64,000 bases of DNA from Kribbella steppae (GTDB lineage: Bacteria; Actinomycetota; Actinomycetes; Propionibacteriales; Kribbellaceae): contig NZ_SLWN01000018.1 in assembly GCF_004342025.1 (NCBI RefSeq), positions 124,001 to 188,000 of the forward strand, given 5' to 3'. Position 1 is the stretch's first letter, and each line of letters starts with the position of its first letter. Of this stretch, positions 51,079 through 60,487 are shown piece after piece. The notes beneath the pieces were generated by a model. It saw nothing but the letters and a program-made list of their open reading frames with translations. It did no database searches and was not told where the DNA came from. The position numbers and the translations under genes are program-made.

Positions 51079-52083
51079 GTGTCCGTGAGGTTCCTGATCC
51101 GTCGCCTGGGTTTCTTCGTGCTCACCCTCTGGGCGGCCATGACGCTGAACTTCTTCATCCCGCGGATGATGCCCGGCAGCCCCGAGCAGGCGCTGCGGGA
51201 ACGGTTCAGCAAGAGCGGCTCGGTCGTCTCACCGGAGCAACTGCGCACCGTGCTGGCCGAGTTCGGCTTCGATCCGGACAAGAACATCGCCCTGCAGTAC
51301 GGCGAGTACCTCAAAGCGATGGTCACCGGGCACTGGGGCGTGTCGATCGGGAGCAGCCTCGGGGTCCCGGTGACCACGTTGATCGGGGACGCATTGCCGT
51401 GGACGGTGGGCCTGGTCGGCATCGCGACCGTCCTGGCGTTCGTCGTCGGCAGCTTGATCGGCACGATCTCCGGCTGGCGGCGCGGCGGGGTGATCGACGG
51501 CATCGTGCCGCCGCTCTTCATCGTCACCTCGGCACTGCCCTACTTCTGGGTGGCGCTGCTGCTGATCTCATTGTTTGCGATCGGCAACAATCCGGTCCTG
51601 CCCAACGACTTCAACTACGACCACAACCTGACGCCGGGGTTCAACGCGGAGTTCATCGGCAGCGTGATCGAGCACGGCATCCTGCCGGCCGGCACGATCC
51701 TGATCACCGCCGTCGGCGGCTGGATCCTGACCATGCGCAACAACATGGTGACCACGCTGGCCGAGGACTACGTCCGGATGGCCCGGGCCAAGGGCATCCC
51801 GAACCGGCGCATCATGTTCGGCTACGCGGGCCGCAACGCCTTCCTGCCCAACCTGTCCGGATTCGCGATGTCACTCGGTTTCGTCATCTCCGGCACGATC
51901 CTGGTCGAGTACGTCTTCAACTACCCCGGCCTGGGCTACATGTTCTACAACGCCACGGTGAGCACGGACTATCCACTGCTGCAGGCCCTGTTCCTGCTGG
52001 TGACGCTGGCCGTGCTGATCTGTGTCCTGCTCTGCGACTTCGCGGTGTTCCTGCTCGACCCGCGAGCCCGGACGAAGGGGTAA
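51079..52083 (+). CDS. ABC importer permease, DppB type
   Basis: A 334-aa inner-membrane permease with six TM segments, starting at GTG 51079. It shows LGFFVLTLWAAMTLNFFIPR at the start, the EAA-type loop DYVRMARAKGIPNRRIMFGY and AGRNAFLPNLSGFAMSLGFV near residue 235. It pairs with the DppC-type permease 3 nt downstream to form the membrane channel. Confidence 0.94.
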   Translation: MSVRFLIRRLGFFVLTLWAAMTLNFFIPRMMPGSPEQALRERFSKSGSVVSPEQLRTVLAEFGFDPDKNIALQYGEYLKAMVTGHWGVSIGSSLGVPVTTLIGDALPWTVGLVGIATVLAFVVGSLIGTISGWRRGGVIDGIVPPLFIVTSALPYFWVALLLISLFAIGNNPVLPNDFNYDHNLTPGFNAEFIGSVIEHGILPAGTILITAVGGWILTMRNNMVTTLAEDYVRMARAKGIPNRRIMFGYAGRNAFLPNLSGFAMSLGFVISGTILVEYVFNYPGLGYMFYNATVSTDYPLLQALFLLVTLAVLICVLLCDFAVFLLDPRARTKG

Positions 52084-52086
52084 CCA

Positions 52087-53016
52087 ATGAGTGCGATCGT
52101 CGCAGGTACCGCCGCGCCGGCACCGAGTGCGGCCCGCCGCCCGCGGGGCGGCCTGTTGCGTGCCATCCTGCACAACCGCAAGGCCATGCTCGGCGCGGCC
52201 CTGCTCCTCCTGTTCGTTCTGCTCGCCGCGTTCCCGCAGCTCTTCGTCCCGGGGCTGCACGGTGATCCCCGGGCGATCGGCGACACGCCATTGGCGCATC
52301 CCTCGGCCGACCACTGGCTCGGCACCACCGGCCTCGGCCAGGACGTGTACGCCGAACTGATCTACAGCACCCGGGAGTCGCTGATCATCGCGGTGGTCGT
52401 GGGTCTCGGCGCCACCTTCCTGTCGGTCATCATCGGCGTCTCGGCCGCCTATCTCGGCGGTATCGCCGACGACGGGCTGTCGATGATGACGGATGTGTTC
52501 CTGGTGCTGCCGACGTTCCCGCTGATCATCGTGCTGGCGACGTACGCCGGTAAGGGCAACCTGACCGTGATCATCTTCGTGCTGATCCTGACCGGCTGGT
52601 CGTACGGCGCCCGGCAGATGCGCGCGCAGGCGCTGTCCCTGCGCAACCGTGATTTCCTCGAGTCGGCCCGGGTCCGGGGTGAACGCCGGTCGTACATCAT
52701 CGTGGTCGAGGTGCTGCCGACGATGATCTCCCTCATCGTCGCGAACTTCCTCGGCGCCGCGCTGTACGCCGTACTGACCGCAGCCGGACTGCAGTTTCTC
52801 GGGCTCGGCGACCCCAACTCGCTGAGCTGGGGCACGATGCTCTACTGGGCACAGAACCAAGGTGCCCTGGTGAACGGACTCCCCGCGTGGGCACTCTCGC
52901 CAGGTCTGGCGGTCGCCCTGCTCGGGGTTTCCTTCGCCCTGCTCAACTACGCGTTCGACGAGATCAGCAACCCCGCGCTGCGGCCGGTTCGGAGGCGACG
53001 TGCACGGTCACATTGA
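52087..53016 (+). CDS. ABC importer permease, DppC type
   Basis: A 309-aa permease. The N-terminal OppC-like extension (RAILHNRKAMLGAALLLLFV) and HWLGTTGLGQDVYAELIYST are typical. The EAA loop is LRNRDFLESARVRGERRSYI. Its end overlaps the first ATPase gene by 17 nt. Confidence 0.94.
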   Translation: MSAIVAGTAAPAPSAARRPRGGLLRAILHNRKAMLGAALLLLFVLLAAFPQLFVPGLHGDPRAIGDTPLAHPSADHWLGTTGLGQDVYAELIYSTRESLIIAVVVGLGATFLSVIIGVSAAYLGGIADDGLSMMTDVFLVLPTFPLIIVLATYAGKGNLTVIIFVLILTGWSYGARQMRAQALSLRNRDFLESARVRGERRSYIIVVEVLPTMISLIVANFLGAALYAVLTAAGLQFLGLGDPNSLSWGTMLYWAQNQGALVNGLPAWALSPGLAVALLGVSFALLNYAFDEISNPALRPVRRRRARSH

Positions 53017-54007
53017 GGGCAAGCCCATTCTTGAGGTGCGTGATCTCACCGTCGAGTACGACACCGGCGATCGTCCGGTCGTCGCGGTCGACGCGGTGGA
53101 TCTCGACGTCCATCCCGGTGAGTTCGTCGGTGTGGTCGGCGAGTCGGGCTGCGGCAAGTCGACGCTGTTGTTCGCGATCGCGCAGCTGCTGAGTCCACCG
53201 GCCGCCATCACCAGCGGAACCGTGCGGTTCCAGGGCCAGAACCTCGTCGCCATGAGCGAGAAGAAGCTGGCCGCCTTGCGCTGGCGGGACTTCTCCGTGG
53301 TGATGCAGAGCGCGATGAACGCGCTCAACCCGGTGACGAGCATCGGCAGTCAGTTCAGCGACGCGATCAGGGCGCACGACGAACCGGTGACCGACGAGCG
53401 CCCGGCCGAGGTGCTGCGGCTGGTCGGCATCGACCCGATCCATCTCAAGAGCTACCCACACCAGCTCAGCGGCGGGATGCGGCAACGGGCCATGATCGCG
53501 ATGGCCCTGCTGTTCACGCCCGACCTGATCATCATGGACGAGCCGACGTCAGCCCTCGACGTCGTGGCCCAACGGTCGCTGATGGTGCAGATCAAGGAGC
53601 TGCAGCAGCAGCTCGGCTTCGCGGTCGTCTTCGTCACCCACGACATGTCCCTGATCAGCCACTTCTCCGACCAGCTCGTGGTGATGTACGCCGGTCAGAC
53701 GGTCGAGCTCGGAGCCACTCGTGCGGTCTTCGATCATCCGGCGCATCCGTACAGCAAAGGACTGCTCGACGCGTTCCCGTCGATTCGCGGACCGAAGGTT
53801 CCGCTGACCGGCATCCCCGGGAGCCCGCCCAACCTCGCCGACCCGCCGACCGGCTGCCGCTTCCATCCCCGCTGCCCGGAGGCATTCGCCGACTGTCCGA
53901 AGGTCGAGCCTGAGCTGTACCAGGTCGGTGCTGTGCAGGCCCGCTGTCTGCTGCACGCTCCGGGCCAGAAGCAACCGGCGGAACCCGTGCGGGAGGCGAC
54001 ATCATGA
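53000..54007 (+). CDS. ABC importer ATPase, DppD type
   Basis: A 335-aa ATP-binding subunit. Walker A GVVGESGCGKSTLLF, ABC signature PHQLSGGMRQRAMIAMALLF, Walker B LIIMDEPTSALDVV and the H-loop VFVTHDMSLISHF are intact. The C-terminal oligopeptide-type domain has a Cys cluster (GCRFHPRCPEAFADC plus a later Cys), a pattern known in Dpp/Opp ATPases. GTG start inside the permease gene. Confidence 0.95.
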   Translation: MHGHIEGKPILEVRDLTVEYDTGDRPVVAVDAVDLDVHPGEFVGVVGESGCGKSTLLFAIAQLLSPPAAITSGTVRFQGQNLVAMSEKKLAALRWRDFSVVMQSAMNALNPVTSIGSQFSDAIRAHDEPVTDERPAEVLRLVGIDPIHLKSYPHQLSGGMRQRAMIAMALLFTPDLIIMDEPTSALDVVAQRSLMVQIKELQQQLGFAVVFVTHDMSLISHFSDQLVVMYAGQTVELGATRAVFDHPAHPYSKGLLDAFPSIRGPKVPLTGIPGSPPNLADPPTGCRFHPRCPEAFADCPKVEPELYQVGAVQARCLLHAPGQKQPAEPVREATS

Positions 54008-55056
54008 CCGATCTGAGCATCGAACCGATCTCATCGACCGACCCCGAGGCCGCGCCGCTCATCGAGACCAGGAAGCTGACCCGTCACTTCCGGGTCGGCC
54101 GCGGTCTCTCCCGCAAGATGCTGCACGCCGTCGACGACGTCGACCTCACCATCGGCCGGCAGGAGATCGTCGCGCTCGCCGGAGAGAGCGGCAGCGGCAA
54201 GAGCACCATCGCCCGGCTGCTCGCGGGCGTCTACACCCCGACCAGCGGCGAGATCTACTACCAGGGCGCGGCGCTGTCGAGTATGCGATCGCGCCGAGAG
54301 CAGTTGGCCTACCGCAGCGACGTACCGATGGTGTTCCAGGATCCGTTCAGCTCCCTCAATCCCGCCTTCCGCGTCTCCCACGGCATCCTGCGCAGCCTCA
54401 AGCTGCACCGTGGCGACCTGACGCGTTCACAGCGGTACGACGAAGCCGAACGAGTCGTCGAGGAGGTCGGGCTGTCCCCGGCCGGCGACATCATGCACCG
54501 CTACCCGTACGAGCTCAGTGGCGGTCAACGACAGCGCATCGGCTTCGCCCAGGCCTTGGCGCACAAGCCCAAGCTGATCCTGGCCGACGAGCCGGTCTCG
54601 ATGCTCGACGTGTCGATCCGCATCGGCCTGCTCAACCTGATGGCGGAACTGCGCAGATCGGCCGGAGTGTCGTTCCTCTACATCACCCACGACATCGCGA
54701 GCGCCCGCTACGTCGCCGACCGCCTCGTCATCATGTACGCCGGTCACATCGTAGAGTCCGGCCCGACCGAGTCGGTACTGGCCAACCCCAAGCACCCCTA
54801 CACCGACCTGCTGCTCGGAGCGGTGCCCGACCCCCGCGCGCCACTCACCGTCGGCATCGAAGGCGACACCGGTGAGCCGCCGAAGGTCATCGACCCCACC
54901 CCCGGATGCCGGTTCCGCTGGCGCTGTCCCCTTGTCGTCGACGAGTGCCACCGCACCACCCCCACCCTCCGCCTCCTCGGCGACAACCACAACGCCGCCT
55001 GCCACGTCGCCCAACCAGATCCCGGTCAGTCCGAACCGGCGGACGTCAAACCTTGA
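54004..55056 (+). CDS. ABC importer ATPase, DppF type
   Basis: A 350-aa second ATPase. Walker A ALAGESGSGKSTIARLLAG, MVFQDPFSSLNPAF, signature YELSGGQRQRIGFAQALAHK, Walker B LILADEPVSMLDVS, and the Cys-rich tail GCRFRWRCPLVVDECH. Coupled to DppD by ATGA. The 3' end overlaps the convergent AKR gene by 11 nt. It completes a five-subunit importer (binding protein, two permeases, two ATPases). Confidence 0.95.
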   Translation: MTDLSIEPISSTDPEAAPLIETRKLTRHFRVGRGLSRKMLHAVDDVDLTIGRQEIVALAGESGSGKSTIARLLAGVYTPTSGEIYYQGAALSSMRSRREQLAYRSDVPMVFQDPFSSLNPAFRVSHGILRSLKLHRGDLTRSQRYDEAERVVEEVGLSPAGDIMHRYPYELSGGQRQRIGFAQALAHKPKLILADEPVSMLDVSIRIGLLNLMAELRRSAGVSFLYITHDIASARYVADRLVIMYAGHIVESGPTESVLANPKHPYTDLLLGAVPDPRAPLTVGIEGDTGEPPKVIDPTPGCRFRWRCPLVVDECHRTTPTLRLLGDNHNAACHVAQPDPGQSEPADVKP

Positions 55057-55858
55057 GGTCCGCTGCGTAGGCCTCTTCGAGGGCTTCGTCCCAGGGCTCG
55101 GATTCTGCGGCGAGGGAGTCGAGGACTGTTTCGGGTCGGGTCGCGCCTGAGACCACCGACAACACGGGCGACGAAGCCAGCAGGGCGCGTAGTTGCAGGC
55201 GTTGCAGTGAGACGCCGCGCGCGCTCGCCATGGCCGCCAGCCGTGGCGACGGAACCGCGGCGGAGGGTCGCAGGGGTGAGTAGGCGAAGAACGGCACCTC
55301 GTTGGCTTCGCACCACGCCAGCACGTCGAGCGACTCACGTCCCATGGCGCTGTGGTGATTCTGTACGGCGTCGATGCGAGCGACTGCGGCCGCCCGCTCG
55401 AGCGCAGCCACGCTGACATTCGACACACCGATCCGGGCCAGCTTTCCCTCGTCACGAAGGGCCGCGAGAGCTGAAACGCCCTCCTCGACAGGCTGTTCGG
55501 CGAGATCGACCCGGTGCAGGTAGTAGAGATCGAGCCGCTCGCGACCGAACACCTGAAGGCTCGTCTCGACGTCGGATCGAATCCGGTGCGCGCTGATGTC
55601 CGCATCCCACGTGGTCGCGCCGGTGCGCGAGTGACCTCCCTTCGTGCCGACGATCGCGCTCGTCCCCTGGGCGGCCTCCGCGGCCAGCTCTTCCCCGTAC
55701 AGAGGCGCATCGACCTTGGCGTACGCACGCGCGGTGTCGAGGATCGCCGTACCGGCGGCGATGCCGGCTCGGATCGTTGCCAGATCAGCCGACCGGTTCC
55801 GCGGTGCGAACGAGAAGCCGGCAACCCCGAGTGCAACGCGCCCGACGTGTTCCTTCAT
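55046..55858 (-). CDS. Aldo/keto reductase family protein
   Basis: A 270-aa AKR with AGTAILDTARAYAKVDAPLY (Asp and Tyr), AIVGTKGGHSRTGATTW (Lys), LDLYYLHRVDLAEQPVEEG (His) and KLARIGVSNVSVAALERAAA. YSPLRPSAAVPSPRLAAMAS follows. It is a little shorter than most AKRs but keeps the tetrad. The substrate is unknown. It lies between the importer operon and the LacI gene, and may belong to neither. Confidence 0.88.
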   Translation of the reverse strand: MKEHVGRVALGVAGFSFAPRNRSADLATIRAGIAAGTAILDTARAYAKVDAPLYGEELAAEAAQGTSAIVGTKGGHSRTGATTWDADISAHRIRSDVETSLQVFGRERLDLYYLHRVDLAEQPVEEGVSALAALRDEGKLARIGVSNVSVAALERAAAVARIDAVQNHHSAMGRESLDVLAWCEANEVPFFAYSPLRPSAAVPSPRLAAMASARGVSLQRLQLRALLASSPVLSVVSGATRPETVLDSLAAESEPWDEALEEAYAADLKV

Positions 55859-55898
55859 CCTGCGTCCTTCCCAGGCTCCAAGCTGCGGGGCGAGCCCG

Positions 55899-56939
55899 TC
55901 ACTGGATCGACTTGGTGTGACTGCCGGTGGTGCTTTCGCGGATTATCAGCTGGTAGGAGGCCTGCTGATCGGAGACCTGGTAAGAGGTTCCTGTGGTGAG
56001 GGCGGTGAGCTGGGCGTCGAGGGACGCGACTGCCATTCTGGCGATGGCGGAGCGGTCCGGGGAGATCGTGGTCAGGGTTGGAGTGGCTGCGCGGCCGTAG
56101 GGGATGTCGTCGAAGCCGACTACGGCTACGTCGTCGGGGACGCGGAGGCCGTGGGTCTGCAGGGCACGGATGACGCCGAGTGCGACCCAGTCGGTCACGC
56201 AGAAGACGGCGTCCGGTGGGCTCCCGGGATTCTCTGCGAGGAGCTCGGCCATCTGCCGCTCCCCCTCCTCGCCGAGGTTGCTCCGGATCGGCTTGATCCA
56301 GTCGGCCCGCTCGGGCAGCCCGGCCGCCCGCAACGCCTGACGGTAGCCGCGGAGCCTCGGGTGCCGACGATCGGTGGGACTCGAGCCGATCAGCGCGATC
56401 CGCTGACGACCAGTGTCGATCAGATGTTGGACGGCGGTCTGCGCGGCAGCCACGTTGTCGATCGCGACATGCTGGACCAGGCCCTGGTAGTTCCGCTCCC
56501 CCAGCATCACGAGCGGCGTCCGGTCGGTGCGCTCGCGCAGCTCCGCCGGACCGATCCGCTGCGAGCTCAGGATCAGTCCATCCATCCGCTGCGGGAAGTG
56601 CCCGGCCAGGGCGTCCCGCTCGACGGTCGGATCACCGGCGCTCTGCTGGATCAGCACAACCCAGTTGCTGCGCGCCGCGGCCTCCAGGACCTGCCCGGCG
56701 AGGGCGGCGAAGTACGGCATGTCCAACTGCGGAACGACCAGCGCGATCATGCCGGCCCGGCCGAGCGCGAGGTTGCGGGCCGACAGGTTCGGACGGTAGC
56801 CGATCTCCTCGATCGCGGCCTGGACCCGGGCCCGCATCTGCGGTGACACGTGCTCGAAGTCGTTGATCACGTTCGAGACGGTCTTCATCGAGACACCGGC
56901 GCGAGCGGCGACGTCAGCCAGCCGCGGTCTGGTGGTCAC
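55899..56939 (-). CDS. LacI-family transcriptional regulator
   Basis: A 346-aa repressor. The helix-turn-helix and hinge are RPRLADVAARAGVSMKTVSN, VINDFEHVSPQMRARV and IGYRPNLSARNLALG. The periplasmic-binding-like domain shows IALVVPQLDMPYFAALAGQV, RMDGLILSSQRIG and VAVVGFDDIPYGRAATPTLT. GTG start after GGAGG. Two TTACAGCGCTGTAA-like palindromes at 58794-58829 are its probable operators, linking it to the sulfatase locus upstream. Confidence 0.93.
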   Translation of the reverse strand: MTTRPRLADVAARAGVSMKTVSNVINDFEHVSPQMRARVQAAIEEIGYRPNLSARNLALGRAGMIALVVPQLDMPYFAALAGQVLEAAARSNWVVLIQQSAGDPTVERDALAGHFPQRMDGLILSSQRIGPAELRERTDRTPLVMLGERNYQGLVQHVAIDNVAAAQTAVQHLIDTGRQRIALIGSSPTDRRHPRLRGYRQALRAAGLPERADWIKPIRSNLGEEGERQMAELLAENPGSPPDAVFCVTDWVALGVIRALQTHGLRVPDDVAVVGFDDIPYGRAATPTLTTISPDRSAIARMAVASLDAQLTALTTGTSYQVSDQQASYQLIIRESTTGSHTKSIQ

Positions 56940-56972
56940 AGTCGCCGTCCTCCGCCGTTCACGCCGAACAGA

Positions 56973-57302
56973 TTACTTCAGCCCGGAGGTGGCGAGCCCT
57001 TCGACGATCCGGCGCTGGAAGAACACGAACGCCGCCAGCACCGGCACCATCGTGACGATGCTCATCGCGAACATCTGCCCCCACTCGGACTGACCGGACG
57101 CGTCCAGGAAGCTCCGCAGCGCCAACGGCACCGTCAGCTTGGCCGGATCGGACACATAGATGAGTGCGGTGAAGAAGTCGTTGTAGCTCCAGATGAACGA
57201 GAAGATCGCCGTCGTCACCAGGGCCGGCCGCAGCAGCGGCAACACGATCCGCAGGGCCGCTGCTCCGAAGCCGAACAGGGTCCTTCGAGTGATTCCAGCC
57301 AT
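56973..57302 (-). pseudogene. Deletion fusion: Tat signal start of a binding protein joined to the end of an ABC sugar permease
   Basis: A 109-aa frame with an intact GGAGG site. Residues 1-17 (MAGITRRTLFGFGAAAL) look like a twin-arginine signal start of a sugar-binding protein. From residue 18 the sequence is the last third of a MalG/UgpE-type permease (RIVLPLLRPALVTTAIFSFI; FFQRRIVEGLATSGLK). A normal permease has about 280 residues. An in-frame deletion from a binding-protein gene into the second permease gene explains it. The product keeps two or three TM segments but lacks the complete EAA loop. Confidence 0.75.
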
Positions 57303-57325
57303 CGTGCGCCTCCAGGGTGCGCGGG

Positions 57326-58783
57326 TCAGGCCCAGCGCCAGTTGTGCTTCGTCGTCTTCGGTACGTAGGCCCCGGCCGGCAGGTCGTCGGCGACGCGGAT
57401 CAGCCAGCGCAGCAAGGTGGCTTGGAGCGCGTCCAGCACGTCATGGTGGGCGGGGTCGTCGGACAGGTCGACCAGCTCGGCCGGATCGGCACGGAGGTCG
57501 AACAGCCTTCGCTGGCCGCAGTCGTCCACGATCAGCTTGTGGTGGCCGCTGACCACCATGCGTTCGCCACCGCTCTGGGTGACGCTGTTCAGTTCGTCGT
57601 ACGTCGAACCGTCGTACGCGAAATGCAGTTCCGGGCGGTCGTGCTCGTCGTACGACATACCGCCGTATCCGAGCTCGGCGTACATGCTGCCGAACTCGGC
57701 CTCGGGTCCGATCTCGCCGGCGAGCAAGGGCGCGAGGCTCCTTCCCTGTACACCGTTCGGGACGTCGGCGCCGACCACCTCGCAGACCGTCGGCAGTAGA
57801 TCGACAAGAGACACCAGCTCCTCGCGGTGCCCCGCCTCCACGCCGGGTCCGCTGATCACGAACGGGATCCGCATCAGCGCATCGGACATGCCGGCGCCCT
57901 TGCGCTGCAGGCCGTACTCCCCCACGTAGTCGCCGTGATCGCTGACGAACACCACCAGCGTGTCGTCGAGCCGATCTCCGATGCCGGCCAACAGGCGGGC
58001 GATCTGGTCGTCGATCAGCCGCAGCATGCCGAGGTAGTTGGCCCGGTATCTTCGCCAGACGTCGTCGTACCCCGGTCTCTTCGCGGTGGTCAGTTCGTGC
58101 AGCCAGCGATAGCGCCAGCCGAGATCCGGGATCGCCTCCGGCCCGGCCAGGCGATCGGGTACGTCGGCTTCGGCGAACAGGCTGAAGTACGGCTCCGGTA
58201 CCTGGTACGGGTTGTGCGGCTCGGGCAACGACACCCACAGGAAGAACGGATCCTCCTCGGACGTCGTGGCCAGCGCGTCGAGTGCGCCGGACACGATCCG
58301 GTACGGCAACTGCGCCTCGACCGGGTACGGCGTCGGCTCGGACGACACACCGTGGTTGAGATCGTGCAGCCAGCGGTCGAAGGCGGCCTCGGTCGCGGAT
58401 GCGGCCGGGCCGTGGTCGTGCATGAACGGCCCGTGGAACGTGTCGAAGTCAGCGGCGTCGCGATGCATGTGCGGCTTCCCCGCGAAGTGCAGTGAGTAAC
58501 CGCAACCTCGGAGCACGTCCAGCAGATCGTCGGCGTAGTACGCGTGCTGCGCCGTACTGTTCTGCCGCACCCGGTGAGCGGTTGGGAAGCGGCCGGTCAG
58601 CAGGCTGGTCCGGGCCGGCACGCAGGCGGGATAGCTCGTGTACGCCCGGTCGAAGGTCGCGCCCGCAGCCGCGATCCGGTCCAGACAGGGCATCGTGTCC
58701 AGCCCGAACCCGGATCCAGCAGTGAAACCGGCCCGATGCTGGTCGGTCATCAGCAACAGGATGTTGGGGCGGCTCGTCGACAT
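57326..58783 (-). CDS. Sulfatase (Cys-type, formylglycine-dependent), copy 2
   Basis: A 485-aa type I sulfatase. RPNILLLMTDQHRAGF gives the metal Asp pair. The C-x-P-x-R maturation motif is in SYPACVPARTSLLTGRFPTA. Later metal ligands are in LVVFVSDHGDYVGEYGLQRK. No signal peptide is visible, so it acts on imported sulfated sugars unless exported another way. ATG 58783 is used; the first in-frame start upstream would run into the operator region. It directly follows the double LacI operator. Confidence 0.92.
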   Translation of the reverse strand: MSTSRPNILLLMTDQHRAGFTAGSGFGLDTMPCLDRIAAAGATFDRAYTSYPACVPARTSLLTGRFPTAHRVRQNSTAQHAYYADDLLDVLRGCGYSLHFAGKPHMHRDAADFDTFHGPFMHDHGPAASATEAAFDRWLHDLNHGVSSEPTPYPVEAQLPYRIVSGALDALATTSEEDPFFLWVSLPEPHNPYQVPEPYFSLFAEADVPDRLAGPEAIPDLGWRYRWLHELTTAKRPGYDDVWRRYRANYLGMLRLIDDQIARLLAGIGDRLDDTLVVFVSDHGDYVGEYGLQRKGAGMSDALMRIPFVISGPGVEAGHREELVSLVDLLPTVCEVVGADVPNGVQGRSLAPLLAGEIGPEAEFGSMYAELGYGGMSYDEHDRPELHFAYDGSTYDELNSVTQSGGERMVVSGHHKLIVDDCGQRRLFDLRADPAELVDLSDDPAHHDVLDALQATLLRWLIRVADDLPAGAYVPKTTKHNWRWA

Positions 58784-58793
58784 GGCCGCGACC

Positions 58794-58829
58794 TTACAGC
58801 GCTGTAAATCCAATGTCTACAGCGCTGTA
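58794..58829 (-). promoter_or_regulatory. Two LacI-family operators upstream of the second sulfatase
   Basis: TTACAGCGCTGTAA (58794-58807) is a perfect 14-bp palindrome, and TACAGCGCTGTA (58818-58829) a perfect 12-bp one. Both have the central CG of LacI sites, and their centres are 23 bp apart. They fill the 66-nt gap between the GH51-like gene and the sulfatase, 11-46 nt before the sulfatase ATG. Confidence 0.82.
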
Positions 58830-58849
58830 AACCGTGAGTGCCAGCGCGA

Positions 58850-60487
58850 TCAGTCCGTGAGGGTGAAGGACAGGAGGGTGATGCTGTGCGGGGGGAAGGT
58901 GTAGGTCGGCGCGGACCACTCGATCACGCCACGGTCCCGCAGGGCGACGTTGTCCGGGGCGCTGAGGGTGTTCGAGGCGAGGACGTCGTCGACATCCGCG
59001 CCCAACTCCTTGACCGCCACCCGCGTCGGCAGCGCGCCATGACTGCCGTTCAGGGACAGGTCGGCGCGGATCGCCGCGGACCGATGGCGATTGATCACTG
59101 CGAGTCGGAGTGAGCTGCCGTCCTCGGTCTGTGCCGCGGAGACGTCGAGATCCGGCACCGTGGCCGGACGAGTGCGGAAGTCGCCGCGATGGTCGCGATC
59201 GTCACCTTGCCGTACGTCGGCCAGTCGACCGGACGACCGAACGTCGGCCGCCAGCGCGATCGGGCCGAGGTGGTTCTGATAGAGGTCCCAGACGTGGTAC
59301 GTCGCCGCGCGGACGGCACCGCCTGGACGGGCAACGATCACACCGTTCGCGTTCAGCAGGTTGACGGTGTTGGCCATCGTGACCGGCGTCTCGAGTCCCC
59401 CGGCTCGGTGCAGGGCATGGAAGACACCGGCGTAGAACAGTGCGTCGGCCAGCGTTCTCGGGCTCCAGCGGTTGACGCGGCGCGACGGGCCGGTGGACAG
59501 ACCGGCGACGTCGCGATCGGCCGTTCCGCCATCGTCCGACGGCAAGGGATCGGGCCACTCAGCTGGTTCGACGTGGCGGATGTTCCACTCGTCCAAGGCC
59601 AGACCGAGTGGGCGCTCGCGGCCGTGGCGGGCGGCCAGTTCGCCGACCAGGTCGGCGTACTCGACGATCTGCTGCTCGAAGTAGAGCGGTTGGGCAACGA
59701 TCGCGTCGTACTCGGCGACGCCGTCCACGAGTTGTGTGGTCGCGCCGTACAGATGGAAGGAGAGGTAGTCGACCATGTTGCCGACGGCCCCGATCACTGT
59801 GTCGGTCCAGCCCTGCCGGTCGTCGGTCAGGCCGACGGCGACGAACTTCAGCGACGGGTCCACGGCTCGCATGAAGCGTGCGTGCTCGACGGCGTCCGCG
59901 GCGTACGCCTCCGCGCTGCGGTGTCCCATCTGCCAGCGCCCGTAGACTTCGTTGCCGAGTCCCCAGTACTTCACGCCGTACGGCTCGGCGTGGCCGTTGC
60001 GAGCGCGCTGCCGCGTGTAGTCGGTGTCGCCGCCGTAGTTGGTGTACTCGACCCAGCGGACCGCATCGTCCACGCTTCGGCAGCTGTGCGCGAGGTACGG
60101 CTCGGTTCCGACCTCGGCGCACCAGGCGAGGAACTCGTCGGTGCCGAAGTGGTTGCTCTCCTCCTCGCCCCACGCCAGTTCCAGCCGGCGCGGCCGCGAG
60201 TCCCGCGGCCCGATGCCGTCCTCCCAGCGGTACGGCGACGTGAAGTTGCCACCGGGCCAGCGCACGATCGGCAGGCCGAGCTCCTGGCAGAGCTTGATCA
60301 CGTCGGTGCGCAGACCGTTGCGGGCACCGTCGCCGTCGTACGCCAGCGGCGAGCCCTCGTCGAACACGCCGCCGTCGATGTTGCCGAAGAAGGCGGACTC
60401 CAGGAAGTGCCCGTAGATCAACGGGTCGATGGCGTGCCGCCGGTCCCGGCGGATGTCGATCGTGGCAGTGGGGAGGTCGGAAGTCAC
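58850..60487 (-). CDS. Alpha-L-arabinofuranosidase-like glycosidase (GH51 type)
   Basis: A 545-aa retaining glycosidase: a TIM-barrel first part and a beta-sandwich end. IDPLIYGHFLESAFFGNIDG and GLPIVRWPGGNFTSPYRWED are family hallmarks. The acid/base Glu is in KYWGLGNEVYGRWQMGH, and the nucleophile Glu in LALDEWNIRHVEP. No signal peptide, so it likely trims imported arabino-oligosaccharides. GTG start overlaps the previous sulfatase stop by 4 nt. Confidence 0.9.
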   Translation of the reverse strand: MTSDLPTATIDIRRDRRHAIDPLIYGHFLESAFFGNIDGGVFDEGSPLAYDGDGARNGLRTDVIKLCQELGLPIVRWPGGNFTSPYRWEDGIGPRDSRPRRLELAWGEEESNHFGTDEFLAWCAEVGTEPYLAHSCRSVDDAVRWVEYTNYGGDTDYTRQRARNGHAEPYGVKYWGLGNEVYGRWQMGHRSAEAYAADAVEHARFMRAVDPSLKFVAVGLTDDRQGWTDTVIGAVGNMVDYLSFHLYGATTQLVDGVAEYDAIVAQPLYFEQQIVEYADLVGELAARHGRERPLGLALDEWNIRHVEPAEWPDPLPSDDGGTADRDVAGLSTGPSRRVNRWSPRTLADALFYAGVFHALHRAGGLETPVTMANTVNLLNANGVIVARPGGAVRAATYHVWDLYQNHLGPIALAADVRSSGRLADVRQGDDRDHRGDFRTRPATVPDLDVSAAQTEDGSSLRLAVINRHRSAAIRADLSLNGSHGALPTRVAVKELGADVDDVLASNTLSAPDNVALRDRGVIEWSAPTYTFPPHSITLLSFTLTD

